Source: Calliopum simillimum
Taxonomy: Eukaryota; Arthropoda; Insecta; Diptera; Lauxaniidae
Length of the DNA: 64,000 nt
NCBI GenBank assembly: GCA_951812925.1
Contig: OX638370.1
Location: 98,780,897-98,844,896, forward strand
Direction: 5' to 3'
Each line of letters starts with the position of its first letter. The stretch's first letter is position 1. The translations under genes and the position numbers were made by a program. Positions 1-12,400 of the stretch are shown here, piece after piece. Below the pieces are notes generated by a model. It was not told the origin of the DNA. It did not search any database and was given only the letters and a program-made list of their open reading frames with translations.

Positions 1-820
1 GCCACTTCCAGACATATTCATGATAAGGGGCCCATTTTTTTATCAATTTAAAGTTCTTTAAAAATTATTAATATTTTTTGTAACTAAGCCCTTAAACTTT
101 ACCAATAACAACATAAATAAATCATAACAGAATGAACAAAGAGTGGTCCTATAAATTATAAATAAACATAATTACAAAAACAAAAAACCCATGGCATCAT
201 TATGAAAAACCATCCATGGTGAGCGTAAATAAATATAAAGCAAAAACTTAAAGGCAAGAGATTATAATCTAAAATTGTAACGAAGCTCTTGTCATAAAGG
301 CCAATGCTTAGAACACAAGAAATTGAAAAATTTATAACACATGATAAATTAAAAATGTCACAATGTTGTGAAAGCAAGTACTCGTATGTATGTACATAGG
401 TATATTAGTACACATAAAAAATGCTTAATAATTCAGGACTCAACGAAAGTTGTTTATTCACTTGGTATTTAGACAAAACAAAAAAAAAAAAAAAAAAATA
501 TTTGTTTGATATTTAGTGTAAAGAACATGATTTCAAAGTACATATTACGTTAATGTTTTAAGTATCAAGTGGTCTTTAACCGCGTTAGTCACGTTAAAAC
601 GTTTCGTCATAAACTATGATTTAAGCAAATACTATTGAAATGTTTGCGATTAGAGTACTTGATAAGATATCGCGGTTAAAAAGTTTCCTTGTGTTTACTT
701 ATTGAAATATTTTGAAGTACGAGAATGGCTAAAAATTGTTTGAATTAAGAAAGCAACAAATGCAGTTAATACAAAAAAAAAACACATATCTTCATAATAC
801 AACTTCCATTTCAACTAGTT
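1..820. other. AT-rich non-coding stretch, no gene seen
   Basis: No recognisable gene or repeat boundary. It holds homopolymer A runs (about 480-500) and short AT-rich open frames with no coding character. It may be intron or intergenic DNA belonging to the gene whose first exon lies at 7273-7417 on the minus strand. Confidence 0.5.
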
Positions 821-1056
821 CATATCGCCACGTCAATGCTACAACTCCTAAGTTATCATTCTTGGGATAAGTAGCCTGTGGTATTCTTCATGGTTTTGTG
901 CACAATCCTGTCCAATCAGAGTTCTCTAAACTTGCACCATTGCAAAATTATAAGAAAAAAACAAAACAAACTCAAATTTTAAAAAATATTAAAATTGAAT
1001 TATCTCAAAACTAGAAAATTGGAGTTATCTAGTTGTACCATTGACGTGGCGATGTG
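821..1056. mobile_element. Non-autonomous TIR element (236 bp)
   Basis: The left end CATATCGCCACGTCAATG is repeated in reverse complement at 1039-1056 with one mismatch, followed on each arm by related sequence (TACAACT). Nothing coding lies between the arms. This is a MITE-like element; no superfamily can be assigned because the target duplication is not clear. Confidence 0.6.
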
Positions 1057-1518
1057 AAGAAGAATAATTAATCGAAAAATGTTATTTATTGTTAATTAAA
1101 TTCAATCTTACGCTGTTGCCTTATCGATAACAATGATAGCTCATTTGAAAGTCCATGGTTTCAATAATGGATTTTCTTATGCATAAAATATATGAATGCA
1201 GTGACTAGAGTCCATTTTTTCCAAAAAAATTCAAAAATGTCTTATTTATTAGAACCTAAGCGCCATTTTCTTAATCAATAATAATTTTCTTGATCAATAT
1301 CTGCAAGATTCGTGTTCATTGATTATTTAATTTCTATAAAACCAAGTTTCATATAGCTTATAAGCTGAAAAATTAGTTTTGTCAAAGAAAACTCACTTTG
1401 GCTTCAAGAATATGATATGATTATAATTAATGATAAATGAGGCACTCCGCTATCTGCGGACGATGAACTAAACTGAATTATTCAACTGCTGATAAGAAAC
1501 ATTGTCTCTCTTAAAGCC

Positions 1519-1718
1519 AGTACACACTATCGATAATGTTCGTCAATTTTGCTCTTGTTGGCGTGTGTGGCCGCTCTTTTTCATATTTGTTTTTGACTGA
1601 GTGTGACGTCACAATGAAAATGGGTGTTTGAGCTTCAAACACGAATGATAGTTTGACGCTACGAACAATCATTAAAAACTTAAGCATTTTTAATTGACAA
1701 ACCTGATCAGTGTGTACT
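1519..1718. mobile_element. Non-autonomous TIR element (200 bp)
   Basis: Ends AGTACACACT and AGTGTGTACT are exact inverse copies. The arms stay related for about 30 bp (a GTTCGTCAATT-like block on one side, TTTGTCAATTA on the other). No coding potential. Confidence 0.55.
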
Positions 1719-1929
1719 TGAAAAGTTTTTTTTAAAAAGTTTTTTTTTTGAAAAATTTTTAAGCATAAAAGTTTTTTTTAAAAAAGAGTCAGAGACACCT
1801 CTGGGCATGTCCAAAATATATTTTCGATCTTTCCTCATCGAATGGTGCAGTAAAATTGTTGTTTCAAAAATGGGCCACTAAACGGTCACATTTTATATCA
1901 ATTCGAAACTTAATGCATAGATGTACCTA

Positions 1930-2205
1930 TATATGATATTTATCAAGAACCCTACAAAAAATAAAGGTGATTGAAGCATGGGGCATTACAACCCCCATTA
2001 AAAAAAAATCTGAACATTCATTAATTCTGCACGTATTGCAGTTATGATACTTGAAATAAGAATGTACATAGTATCTACTAAAGACTTTGCAGAAAATGGA
2101 GGGATTGAACCAGGGGCGTTGTACCCACATACAAAAAAAACCCTAAATCATCGTGCCACCTACAAAAAAGGGCAGAACAACGTTTGCCGGGTTATCTAGT
2201 GTTTT
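1930..2205 (-). repeat. Interspersed repeat family A, copy 1
   Basis: Shares a terminal block (GGCAGAACAACGTTTGCCGG on the plus strand at about 2171-2190) and interior phrases (ATCATCGTGCCACC, CAGTTATGATACTTGAAATA, GGGGCGTTGTACCC) with copies near 4320-4865 and, in the opposite orientation, 36156-37090. The family is degenerate and non-coding; the interior is itself loosely repetitive. Confidence 0.6.
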
Positions 2206-2282
2206 GCACAAAAGCTTGTTTTCGACTTTTATTTTAAAGTTTTTTTTTAAAGGTTTTTTCAAACTTTTATCTAAATGATTAA

Positions 2283-2409
2283 GGGCAATTTTCACAATGT
2301 TCAGTTAAAATTTAACTTTCAGATAAATAAAAATTTTATATGAAATTTAATGTCAAAGTTCCAGTTAAAGTTCTAGTTAAGGCTTAACTGAACATTGTGA
2401 AATTGGCCC
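2283..2409. mobile_element. TIR MITE (127 bp) between TTAA duplications
   Basis: The left arm starts GGGCAATTTTCACAATGTTC and the right arm is its near inverse (CTGAACATTGTGAAATTGG, then CCC). TTAA flanks both sides (2279-2282 and 2410-2413). A related solo end lies at about 13100-13127. A TTAA target is typical of piggyBac-type insertion, but the terminal bases are GGG rather than CCC, so the superfamily is open. Confidence 0.65.
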
Positions 2410-2964
2410 TTAAAAGTTTAAGGTTTGAAATAACTTAAAAAAAAAACTTAAAAAAAAAACTTAAAAAAAATGTATTTCAAGGTCTGCTATTGAAGTTTGG
2501 AAAAATGTTTTGTTATCTAAGGTATAAAATGTCATTCTGTTGATTCAAGAAAAACATGTTTCCAAATTTCAATAGTAGCTAGAATCAGCGACCACTTTTG
2601 CCGTCAAGACTTCCAGCAATCAAACCGTTTCGTCGCATTCACAACTGTTAAAATTAACTAAACCTTGAGGTACAACCAGGTTTTTGGCACTGATCGGATA
2701 ACAGTTGAACTGCTTAAAGCATGCCCTTTGACATCAGCCTTTGACATCAGCCTAAGAGTCATCACACTGCTCTCAATCCCAAGAAAAGTACTGACAACAG
2801 TGCTTCAAAACAGACGCAATTAAAAACTTAATTCCGCTATTTGCAGTAATACGCAGAATCAAAGTCAACGTAAACCACAGAGACGATATATTCCGACTCT
2901 ATAACCTTTAGGGGTTACTAAAAAAACAAAGATTATTTTAACACAATTATGTTTATGAATATAT

Positions 2965-3270
2965 CGTCGGGTTAAAACTAGACATCTACATTTTTCATGT
3001 TTTGAGAAAAAAGCTTTTTAAGTTTTTTGAAATTCGTTTTTTGTATGGGATTTTCCAGTTTTCTGCTTTTTATTTTTTATATAAAATTGGATGGAGACTT
3101 AATTTCAAAAAACCGACTAAACTAAGGCATAGATCCGTTTTTTCTTTATGTTTCTGTATACTTAACTCGATCCCTATGCTCCTCCTAGGAGTTAAAGGAG
3201 AATACATACATACATGCTTAACTCGAAACATCAAAATATGTAGATGTCTAGTTGTAATTTTAATCCGACG
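2965..3270. mobile_element. CGTCGG-ended TIR element, copy 1 (306 bp)
   Basis: The left end CGTCGGGTTAAAACTAGACA is matched by an inverse right end around 3235-3270 (TAGATGTCTAG, then AATCCGACG). Copies with the same ends lie at 23836-24189 and 29283-29463. The flanks are TATAT/ATATA, which fits a TA-type target but does not prove it. A 94-codon open frame inside is an AT-rich chance frame. Confidence 0.65.
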
Positions 3271-4319
3271 ATATAGTCTCAGTTAAAGTAAAAAGTATAT
3301 GTATGTATTAATAACAATGATGCCATTGTCTAATTAATTTCATTTTGTACGAAAATACAGCATTACGTAGAAGTTGTAATAATCACATGTCATAGAAACT
3401 GGTATACTATAGCTAACTTATATGAATGCTTACCAATACCGAATTTTACAATGTTAATGTAAAAACGCTGACGCTGTTGTTGGCGTACTTTGTAGTGTAC
3501 AATATAATCCCATAGCCACATTTAGATAGTTGCCACAATTAAAAAAAAAAATTAAGCACCTCAGCAACAACACATTTAATATACATAAATTCTTAATTAG
3601 AGCTTATCACAATTTGTTGGAAGCAAATAAAAAAAAAAAAAACCTGAAATATTTTTTTTTTTGGAATCCACGAAAGCAATAAAAACCTAAATTTAAATAA
3701 ATGTGCGAAGTGCGAAACAGCAATAATTATTTGAGCTTAGATTGGGCTGCCAGAAAATTTTACTATTATGATGACGATGGCGGCAACAATGAGTCAACAC
3801 AGAAAACGATTTGTAAAATTATTTGTTGAAAATAAAAATCCACGTTTTTTCCAATAGAGACACCTTAGTTATATGGCAACAAGTACTGTTAATAGTAAGA
3901 ATTGTTCTTTTCAATTGGCAATTGAATTGCAAGGGAAACGCCTATCAAATCAATATTAAAAAATTTTCGGATAAAAAATAAACAAAAAGTGGAAAAATCA
4001 AAATCTTGATAAGAAAACAAAGAAAAATCAATTCTGCCACTGTGTGCGTTTGTGCTCGACTAGCATATGAATTTAGGCACAAAGAACAGCAGCAGCAGGT
4101 AGCATCCCAGCTAACCAAAGATAAACTGTTTCTACAATTTGTATCGAATTTGTAATGATTTGTTGTTACATACTCAGCTATATTTTAATTATTTTTGTAG
4201 AATCGTTCCCTTAATATATAACTTGCATATTATTTATGTATTGTATAAATTTTCAACCCAACAAAAAATTGAGTGAATTGTGGCAAGGGGGGTGCAACAA
4301 AAAAATTCTGAATAAAATG
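3271..4319. other. Non-coding stretch with a weak 42-residue ORF
   Basis: No recognisable gene. A short open frame at 3701-3829 (plus) begins ATGTGCGAAGTGCG and encodes a hydrophilic peptide with a YYYDDDGG segment. It lacks homology I can recognise, and I treat it as chance. The rest is AT-rich, with poly-A tracts at 3540 and 3630. Confidence 0.4.
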
Positions 4320-4865
4320 AAATAATAATAATTCACCATCTATAGCAGTTATGATACTTGAAATATGAATGTACAAAGTACAAAGGCCATGCAAAAAAAT
4401 TGGGGAATTGGACCAGAGGCGTTGTATCCCTATGCAAAAAAAAAACCCCTAAAAATGGATATATTTCTGTATCTATTGCAGCTATTGTTATGAAACTTTA
4501 TAAGTGAGCGTATATTTTACTTACAAAAAAACATTTTACAAAAAGTGAGGGGGCTAAAAATTTTGGGGGTGTTGTACCCTTATACAAAAAAAAAAAAAAA
4601 AATATTAGATCTCCACACCCATATCAGCTATCGTTATAAAACTTTGCACATACATAAATGTGCCGAAATCAAAAAATTTGGGAGTCTTACGAAGCAGCAT
4701 TCCACTCCCCAACCAAAAAAAACACTTAAAATGCTATATCTCTGCACCTCTAAGAAACTTGGTACATTTTATTGCTCAAAATCTGTCCAGATAAAAAGCA
4801 TGGACTTCATCGAAATCAAAATCATCGCGCCACCCACAGGAAAGGGCATAAAAAGTTTGCCGTGA
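4320..4865 (-). repeat. Interspersed repeat family A, copy 2
   Basis: Contains the same phrases as copy 1 (CAGTTATGATACTTGAAATA, then GGCGTTGTATCCC) and a terminal block GGGCATAAAAAGTTTGCCG at 4844-4862. The segment at about 4800-4850 is the inverse of 36190-36230 in Dp1 intron 4 (GGTGGCGCGATGATTTTGAT). Two or three degenerate internal units of about 120 bp can be made out. Confidence 0.6.
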
Positions 4866-5517
4866 AAAAAAAAAAAAAAAAAAAATATGTATGTACTAAA
4901 AAATTATTTGCCTTGGGGGCTGTTCAATTATAATGTAAGCATGTTTAGGAGGTTCAAGATTTGCTTATACAGGGGAGGGAGGGGTCAATAAATATCTTAA
5001 GACTGATTTTTAAATTGTCAATTTTTCAATTGCCATATGGCCAAGCGCTATTGCTTTAATTGTTAATATAATTAAGTGCCTGAATTCTAATTTTTATTTT
5101 AAATATGATTTGAAAAACTGCTTACGTCTTATGTTCACGATTTGCTTATTTTTGCTTACATGAGTGGAAGGGAGTCTAAAATTATTGTAAATCTGCTAAC
5201 GTTATACTTAAATGACCCCTTAACCATCGTGGCGTGCCCAAAATACGACGGTGCGATAAGATTTCAATGAGGAATTTTTGGTTTGCTGGGATAGAGCTCT
5301 GCGTTGGCTTGTTGTAGTAGCAGATAAAATACGATAAACGTATATGCATGAAAAACAAAGAAATATGTGAAAAGTACAAAGCACAATGACATTTCGTTAG
5401 AAAGCAGCGTTGTATTGAAAATTCTTCCAATTTAAAAGAAAATATAAATCTACTTTAATGCAATTCCTTTTTTACTTTTATTTCGTCATTTAAAATCCAA
5501 AAGGACGTAACAATATT

Positions 5518-6382
5518 AGTCCGGGTGCCCACACTTAAAAAAAATCTTATAGAATAACAGGCTGAAACTTTCATAATCGCTTAATTACATTGAGACCTAC
5601 AAACTTTACCATTGTGACAAATACGTCGAGTGGGGCGTTTTGGCTGTGGCAGCTGTCAAACATGTCAAAGTTATGACCCCCCCTGGACTGATGAATAACT
5701 GGTTAATTTTTTGTGAATCCACAGTTTTTTATTATTATTAAATGATAAAACAGTCGACCTACAAAAAGAGGGGGTCGTTTGGCGGGGCCTACGCGCTCAA
5801 CATATAATAGTTACACCTACCAACGAATTAATAAATAGCCAGCTAATTCTTTCAGAATTTGTTGTTTTTTCATAGTACTGTCACGCAATTATATTGACCT
5901 ACAATTTGAAAGGGCCGTTTTCCTCAACCTACGCCCTAAACATGTATGACTTTTAGGGGTTTAGGGTGTAGGTTGAGGAAAACGGCCCTTTCAAATTGTA
6001 GGTCAATATAATTGCGTGACAGTACTATGAAAAAACAACAAATTCTGAAAGAATTAGCTGGCTATTTATTAATTCGTTGGTAGGTGTAACTATTATATGT
6101 TGAGCGCGTAGGCCTCGCCAAACGACCCCCTCTTTTTGTAGGTCGACTGTTTTATCATTTAATAATAATAAAAAACTGTGGATTCACAAAAAATTAACCA
6201 GTTATTCATCAGTCCAGAGGGGGTCATAACTTTGACATGTTTGACAGCTGCCACAGCCAAAACGCCCCACTCGACGTATTTGTCACAATGGTAAAGTTTG
6301 TAGGTCTCAATGTAATTAAGCGATTATGAAAGTTTCAGCCTGTTATTCTATAAGATTTTTTTTAAGTGTGGGCACCCGGACT
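5518..6382. mobile_element. 865-bp near-perfect palindromic (foldback) element
   Basis: Left arm 5518-5942 and right arm about 5957-6382 are inverse copies over some 425 bases with only a handful of mismatches, around a loop of roughly 15 bases. Ends are AGTCCGGGTGCCCACACTT and its exact inverse. A five-base duplication ATATT flanks it (5513-5517 and 6383-6387), which indicates insertion as one unit. It has no coding capacity. A transcript would fold into one long hairpin. A few short GC-rich blocks (GGGGCGTTTTGGCTGTGG, GGGGGTCGTTTGGCGGGGC) stand out from the AT-rich surroundings. Confidence 0.93.
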
Positions 6383-6387
6383 ATATT

Positions 6388-7270
6388 TTATATTCTATCA
6401 CAGTCGAAGCAAAATACGTCATAAAACTCAAAATATTTTAGCCAGTTTGGCTAGCATTGCTTTATACTGATTTTATTTTAAGCAATAATCGAGTTTAAGA
6501 CCTTTTTTTGCTTCGCCTGTGAAAAAACATAAATGTTGTTACACCCTTTTATATTTTAGGTGACTATTTGTAAATGCTTATGAATTTGTTGGAAATTTAT
6601 TTCAGATTATTAATCAGAATCTGAACTAGTACAATATGAACAACTGTATGGTTAAAGACTAGTGTTTTAAGCTTTTAGAATAAGAGCTGCCTGGCAAAAC
6701 CTGTCATCTGACATAAACCGCACAACTATGGTCATACAAAAAGGCGCTCCATAGAGCTTATTTGTAACCCTTTCAATTTTGCACTTTATGAGGCGTACAG
6801 TATTACATTGCCAGGCTTAGAACCAGCTTGTATGTTTTCTTGGTTTCAGGAGTCAAAAGCCAAAGGTTGAAATAGGGAAACATGACCACGTATGAAATGA
6901 ACGTGTATTTATGTTAGGGGTTTCTGGTTTTTCTTTAATTGAATACTAATACAAAATTGAATTGTTAGACTTTTACTGATATGAATGTATCATTTTATTT
7001 ATGATTCAGCAGTTATATAGCTACCCTATAACTTACATGGAATTTAATGAATACAATAGAGTATATTTTTGTGTGCATCTGCTTTTTGCGAACTTTGTTC
7101 TGAAAATACATTCATATGTATATAATGGCAAGTGGTCTAAATCGCATATTATTGCTATAATTAGAGTACATATTTCACCATAATCTATTTATGTATTTTA
7201 CATTAATTGTAATCCAAATTTCACGTGTAATTTTTTTCACATATTGGTTAAATAGCTTGTTAAATAGCTT
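6388..7270. other. Probable intron 1 of the REEP-like gene; nothing else seen
   Basis: AT-rich non-coding DNA downstream (in the minus sense) of the coding exon at 7273-7417. I searched the minus strand for the expected next REEP exon (a transmembrane hairpin with an FGYGA- or YPAY-like segment) and did not find it here or further left. Confidence 0.45.
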
Positions 7271-7272
7271 AC

Positions 7273-7417
7273 CTAAAAATAAGTATGTTCTGCTTATACA
7301 GGTTTTCTTCTCCACAAATTCAAAAGCCTGCGTCCAGGGTTTCGATTTATCACTCAATGACGAGTCCAAAACCTGCTTGTATTTATCGAAATGCTGTTGT
7401 ACCATCTGGACTGCCAT
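7273..7417 (-). CDS. ReepB: REEP5/6-type ER membrane-shaping protein (ReepB-like), first coding exon
   Basis: REEP5/6 (DP1/Yop1 family) proteins insert hairpins into the outer leaflet of the tubular ER and curve it. The exon starts at ATG 7415-7417 and encodes 48 residues plus one base before the donor G|GTAAGC at 7272. The peptide carries the N-terminal signature of the family: a helix ending in SDKSKPWTQAFEFVEKKT, then SRTYLFLG, matching the KPWT..F..IE.KT....YIFLG pattern I know from fly ReepB. An acceptor (AACAG) precedes the ATG at 7427, and a donor AAG|GTACGT at 7584-7583 suggests a 5' UTR exon ending at 7584, so the promoter is probably near 7.6-7.8 kb. The hairpin exons must lie left of position 1 or in an unseen short exon, so only the N-terminus is present here. 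Confidence 0.7.
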
Positions 7418-7584
7418 TTTTTGTGTCTGTTAAATTGGAAATCAAGTTAAATTATGAAACGGTTTTCCCGTATAAAATTTTTCCCTTTCGTGACAATTAA
7501 AAAAAATTGATTTTAGTAAGAAAAAAAACTTCACTCGCGCTTTGCTAGTATGTGCTTTTTATATTTTTTTATAACATACGTACC

Positions 7585-8013
7585 TTGCGTCTGCTTAGGT
7601 TCTCTATTTGCGTGAGAAAAAAGAGGAATACAAAATAAAAAAGAATCGGCGGGTATAATCGGCAAAATCACTTCAAAAGTACAGAAATTTTTTTTTTGTA
7701 AATTGAACAAGGCGAAAAAGTATGAATGTCAGAAGCAAAGCCAATGTCAAAAATTTAATGTCAAAAAAAGGAAAGAGAGAAAAGACGAAAGAGACAAAAA
7801 AAACGCGATAGTGGTGCTAGAAACGCGATAATGGTGCTAGGGAGAGAGGTGCTTCAGAGATTTTTAGTTTTTTTTTGCTCATTTCGGTGCTTGGATTTCT
7901 GAAAGCACTGCCAGCTTAAAATTAAATAATAGGTTTTTTTTTAGTTTAAGGCCCCGCTTACACTAACTAAATTTGGTGACAACCAGTGTTTAATTTGCAT
8001 TCTACCAAACAGA
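7585..8013 (-). promoter_or_regulatory. Probable promoter/5' region of the ReepB-like gene
   Basis: Lies upstream of the inferred 5' UTR exon (donor at 7584). Contains a purine-rich stretch and a tandem duplication of about 21 bp (ACGCGATAGTGGTGCTAG, then ACGCGATAATGGTGCTAG) at 7802-7841. No TATA box or defined initiator could be chosen with confidence. Confidence 0.3.
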
Positions 8014-8090
8014 GCATTGCTTCCCAACTTTCTGCAGCTGCGGATTGGTGATATGTAAAATCGGTCCGCGGACCCTGGTTGGGGATGCTT
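8014..8090. mobile_element. Short hAT-like MITE, copy 1
   Basis: Ends GCATTGCTTCCCAAC and GTTGGGGATGCTT are imperfect inverse copies. The interior has CAGCTGCGG and the palindrome GGTCCGCGGACC. The same arrangement occurs at 43690-43797. The CAGTG...TTCTCAACC-like ends and inner CAGCTGCG block recall hAT-type MITEs; the superfamily is inferred from appearance only. Confidence 0.45.
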
Positions 8091-8218
8091 GGAGACGAGC
8101 AACCACTATGAGCATTGCATTATGGATTCATTTGTCACTTTTTGTGGCCTAAACTATACATGAGAGATCCCTGTACGGGGATTAATATCAGTACTCATGG
8201 TGGCATATATTTTCCGTT

Positions 8219-8510
8219 ATTCAAAAGTTTTAACAGACACTGATTAAGAATCTGATATGTAGTAAAAATTTTAAATTCAAAATAGCGGCAAAATTTTTTA
8301 AACATCTTTGATATATAAGAAAATCGGTATTCGATGGTTTAAACAGACATTGATTATAAATCTGATCATAAAAACTTTAAATTAAAATGGCGGATTCAAT
8401 ATCGTGGCAAAAAATTTTAAATATCTTCTGGAAAATCGGTATTGAAGAATTTTGACTGACGCTGATTAGGAATCTGATAGTAAAAATTTTAAATTCAATA
8501 TGCATGACCC
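8219..8510. repeat. Degenerate tandem repeat, about 3 units of 115 bp
   Basis: Three successive units share the order TTTAACAGACACTGATTA, AATCTGAT, AAAATTTTAAATT, GGCAAAA, AAAATCGGTATT. Units begin near 8228, 8336 and 8443. They are diverged and non-coding. Confidence 0.6.
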
Positions 8511-9183
8511 AATATGGCTGTAAATGCAGCAAATTGGGTTTTTGAAGCGGTAAACATCTACAAAAACAACAATAACTTTAAGAACTGCAGCAACCTGTAA
8601 AAAGAGTTAGTATTATTGCCTTCAGAAAACTCTGATCTTGTTAAAATTATGAGGCTAAGGTTACTTTCGGTAAACTTTGATAGTTTCAGCTTAAGAAAGT
8701 TTGCAAACATTTTTAATATAATTATATTTAAGGCCATTTTGAAAAATATAACTTTCACTGCTAACAACACAAAATTTTATTCAATTTCCACTTAAACCGC
8801 ACTAACTAAGGGCACTTAAGGGATTCTGAACCCACCGCTCTTGGTTGAGGGACCTAACAATAAATGTTTACTTGCGAAAAGCAGGATGTAAAAAAATACA
8901 AAATAATACAAAAAAATAAATAAATAAATAAAAAAATCTCAAAATAATTTAAAAATCTCGATTTCAGAAATACAATTACGACCCCAAAATTCCCTTACCT
9001 GGTAACTACATCCCCTTTATATTACGTCCATTTTTGACTTAAACTTTCCTCACGATTGAATTAGCACAAAATCATTTCACATAAAAAAATTCATAAAAAT
9101 TTAAAACAATTTATTTTGAGAAAAGGAACATTGAGTTAGCATGTAAAAGTTTTCCAGTGTTTAAAGAGTTAAAAAGTATTTGT

Positions 9184-9298
9184 TCGGGTACCCTATAAAA
9201 CGTGTAAATCCATCGAAAACTGTCAAAATTAAAACAAATGTTGACACTTACAAATTACAAGGTTTTCGAGAGATTGACATGTTTTGTGGAATACTCTC
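9184..9298. repeat. Diverged copy of the AACCTCGTAAAC palindrome family
   Basis: The left arm GGGTACCCTATAAAACGTGT, then ATCGAAAACTGTCAAAATT, is answered at 9260-9298 by AAGGTTTTCGAG and ACATGTTTTGTGGAATACTC. Better copies lie at 34684-34820 and 41141-41252, and a solo end at about 25499-25560. Confidence 0.5.
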
Positions 9299-9479
9299 AT
9301 TATCATTACGCGGTATATTAAAATGTACGTAGTGCTGTAACTTCCTTTGTGTCATTCTTATTATTTTCGTCACCTACAATTGAGATAAAAACATTTAAAA
9401 ATAAATTATTAAATTATACACGTAATGAAATTATGTAAATGCTTGAAAGGGTTTTTGCGGGTTAACATGTTTTGTGGCA

Positions 9480-12400
9480 CTAATAATACTTATATTTTTC
9501 ACCTTTTGTGTTCTCAGCGATTGTCGTTATCAGAGCAGCAATAGGAAACTCCAGAAAAATTGCAAAAAATAATGCCAGTATGCTTGTCAATAGAAACCCT
9601 GACAAAATAGCGCTAGCCTAGGTAATGAAAATATTAAGTCATATTTATCGCCGCTTACTTAATAAACTCAAGGTAACGGTCAAACCTTAATTTCAGCGTT
9701 ATTCGGGCAAAAGAATTATTTAACCATCTCTTTCTGTTTTATTTCCATACAATTTATATTGAGCATAACGAAACAGAGATGGTTAAATGATGGTGTCGCT
9801 TGAAAAACGCTCCAATTTAGGCATAACTGTAATGGAATTTGACTTTTCCGAATAAATGAGATTTAAAATTTATTTTGAAATAGAAAATGTAATACAAAGT
9901 AGTTTATTTACCAGTGAAAGTCTGTTGACATAAACAGGCTGTCGATAAAAACCGCCCAGTAATCTTAAGACCACAACATGCCAAATGAACGATTGATATG
10001 TTATCCTGCCCAATGTTCGAAACAATGACATTTCGCAGATTTCATACGCTATCCCTTTGTTTGGAAACGTTGTATTTAGAGAAACAACAAAATAAAAAAA
10101 TAAAAGTTATATTTTTCGCGGCATGACAAAGTGTTCTTATATTGCTAGCAGTCGAAATGGATGACACAAAATCAGACAAATAAATCAAAAATTTTAAGAT
10201 TATGGCATTATGAATTTTTGACCCAAACTTATATTTTGGCATTTGCTGAAAATTTTACTTTGACAAGTTAAGATCCCTTTTATCATGCCGCATCACATAT
10301 TTATACTAACATCCAAGCTTAAGACACATTCCTAGCAGTGCAAGACAGCATATTATAGCCCAACAGTTTTTGTACAATCCTGCATATAAAGCAGCCCAAA
10401 GAGATGGTTTATCAAAACTATACGATGTGAAAATGGTCCCAGTAAATAATAACGTAAAGGCTGTGGGCAAAATAAGCCACCATAGTAACTCATATTTTAA
10501 AACACCTTTGTATTTATTTAAATTGTTGTTTTGTTTGCATTTTATATAAATATCGGCGGCTATAATACCAAAAAGATAGCCGCCAATATTAGTGTAAAAT
10601 GGTGGATACGTTTGATAAAAGGTTTCTGTGTCCTTAAAATAAAGATAGCGGTAGTTTCTGAAAAATAAATCCAATAATAATAATGAGTGATAAGTGCCAT
10701 ACCTAAATTAGAGCATTATTTGAGCGTCAGCGTTATTTAACCATCTCTGTCTGTTTCATGTCCATGCAATTTATATGCAGAATACCGACAGAGACACTTA
10801 TAGCTTTTTCTTTTCTCAAAAAAATGTTACGCTTTTTCTGCACCGTGCGAGTGCTGTCAAAATGCTGAGCTGGCAAAAGTAACATTTTTACACTTTTACA
10901 TGACGGGGTGAGAATTTTGAACGTCAAAATCTCACAAACAGATGATTTTGAAAGGTCTTATTTGTTTTTTTTATTAACAAACATTCAATTTAATTCAAAT
11001 TTATTAAACATCAAATGACGCAATTGTGAGAGAAAATTTATTTTGTGATTTGTATGGAATTTTTTGTTCTATTCTTATTTAAAAAAAGGCAACATTTTAT
11101 CAGGGTAGAGTGCAAAACTAAAAAAATTTTACACTTGAAACAGGTAACATTTTTTCTAGAAAATAAAACGCTATTATATAAGACTGACGCTCGAATAACG
11201 ATTCAATTTAGCATTACGCTTCTGTTCACCATTTTACTTACTCTGGTGCCAAACGATATAAAGCTTCCAACTTGAAGAAATAAGTTATAAAAGCAGGAAT
11301 AAGTATGGAGAGTATTAACAAACTCGTATAAATAATTTTTTTCAATTTAGGATATCTGAAAAAGATTATAAGAAATTGATATTTAGTGAATTTGTAATAA
11401 AGCACCATAATATATGTATGTTTATGTACATTGTTAGCAATATCAGAACAAAAGTAAAAAGTTCAAATAACTGCATATCAGCCGCTATATACCATGTCTG
11501 ATGAGCACACTGCAAAAAATTATTTTTAAAGTAATGCATACATATCGTCGGTGCGACTAGGTTGATAGTTATTTATTTAGTTTTATACAATATCTCAAGT
11601 AACACAAAAATATATCGTTTGGGTAAGTTTAGAGATATGATACCTTTTTAATGATTTCTATAGAATTTGGCTAAAAAAATATGTAAAAGATGCTAAAAAT
11701 TTAGTTTTCAAATTTCAACTTTTAACATCCTAATTGGAGCGTTATTCGAGTGTGTTTTTTACCGTCTCTGTTTTGGCATGCACCATATAAATTGTATGGA
11801 CATGAAATAGACAGAGATGGTATGGCATCTGTGACTGCTTGAAATTTTTTTTTGTTTCCTAATTTTTTACAGGGGTAGTAGTTGAAAGCATAGAAAATAA
11901 TAATTCTGGTGCAAGCATAGCCCATTATATTAATATTTACTATTTGTGCATTTTACTCCTTTGTTTTTAGTGTGAGTTTTATGGTAAAGAGTACTTTTCT
12001 TAACATTTTTGTGTATATATCGTGAAAGAGAAAACTTAGACAAATGAGTAAATATTAATAATATGGGCTTTCCTTGCACCAGAATTATTATTATCTATCC
12101 TACTATTAAAGCAAAAAGGAAACAACAACAAAAAAATTTCACGCAATCTAGTGTATACACGTAAATAACTATTTTCAGTCGCAAAGACGATATATAGAAT
12201 CTTTATATAAATTACGCTTTTTTCCATTAAAAAGTTGTTTACAAAAAATATATTCTTCCACCAATATTCCCGACAAAATACACGTTCTGCTTCGATAAAG
12301 TGGCGCCAAAAAGGGCCATCTTGTAGGTGTGGTAAAACAGTAGCATTAAATAAAATTAATGCACACATCGATGGTATCAATCTAAAATAAATAAAAAAAC

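Noticed and set aside
3002..3286. 94-codon ORF
   Set aside because: Lies within the CGTCGG-ended TIR element and consists of its arms and low-complexity sequence.
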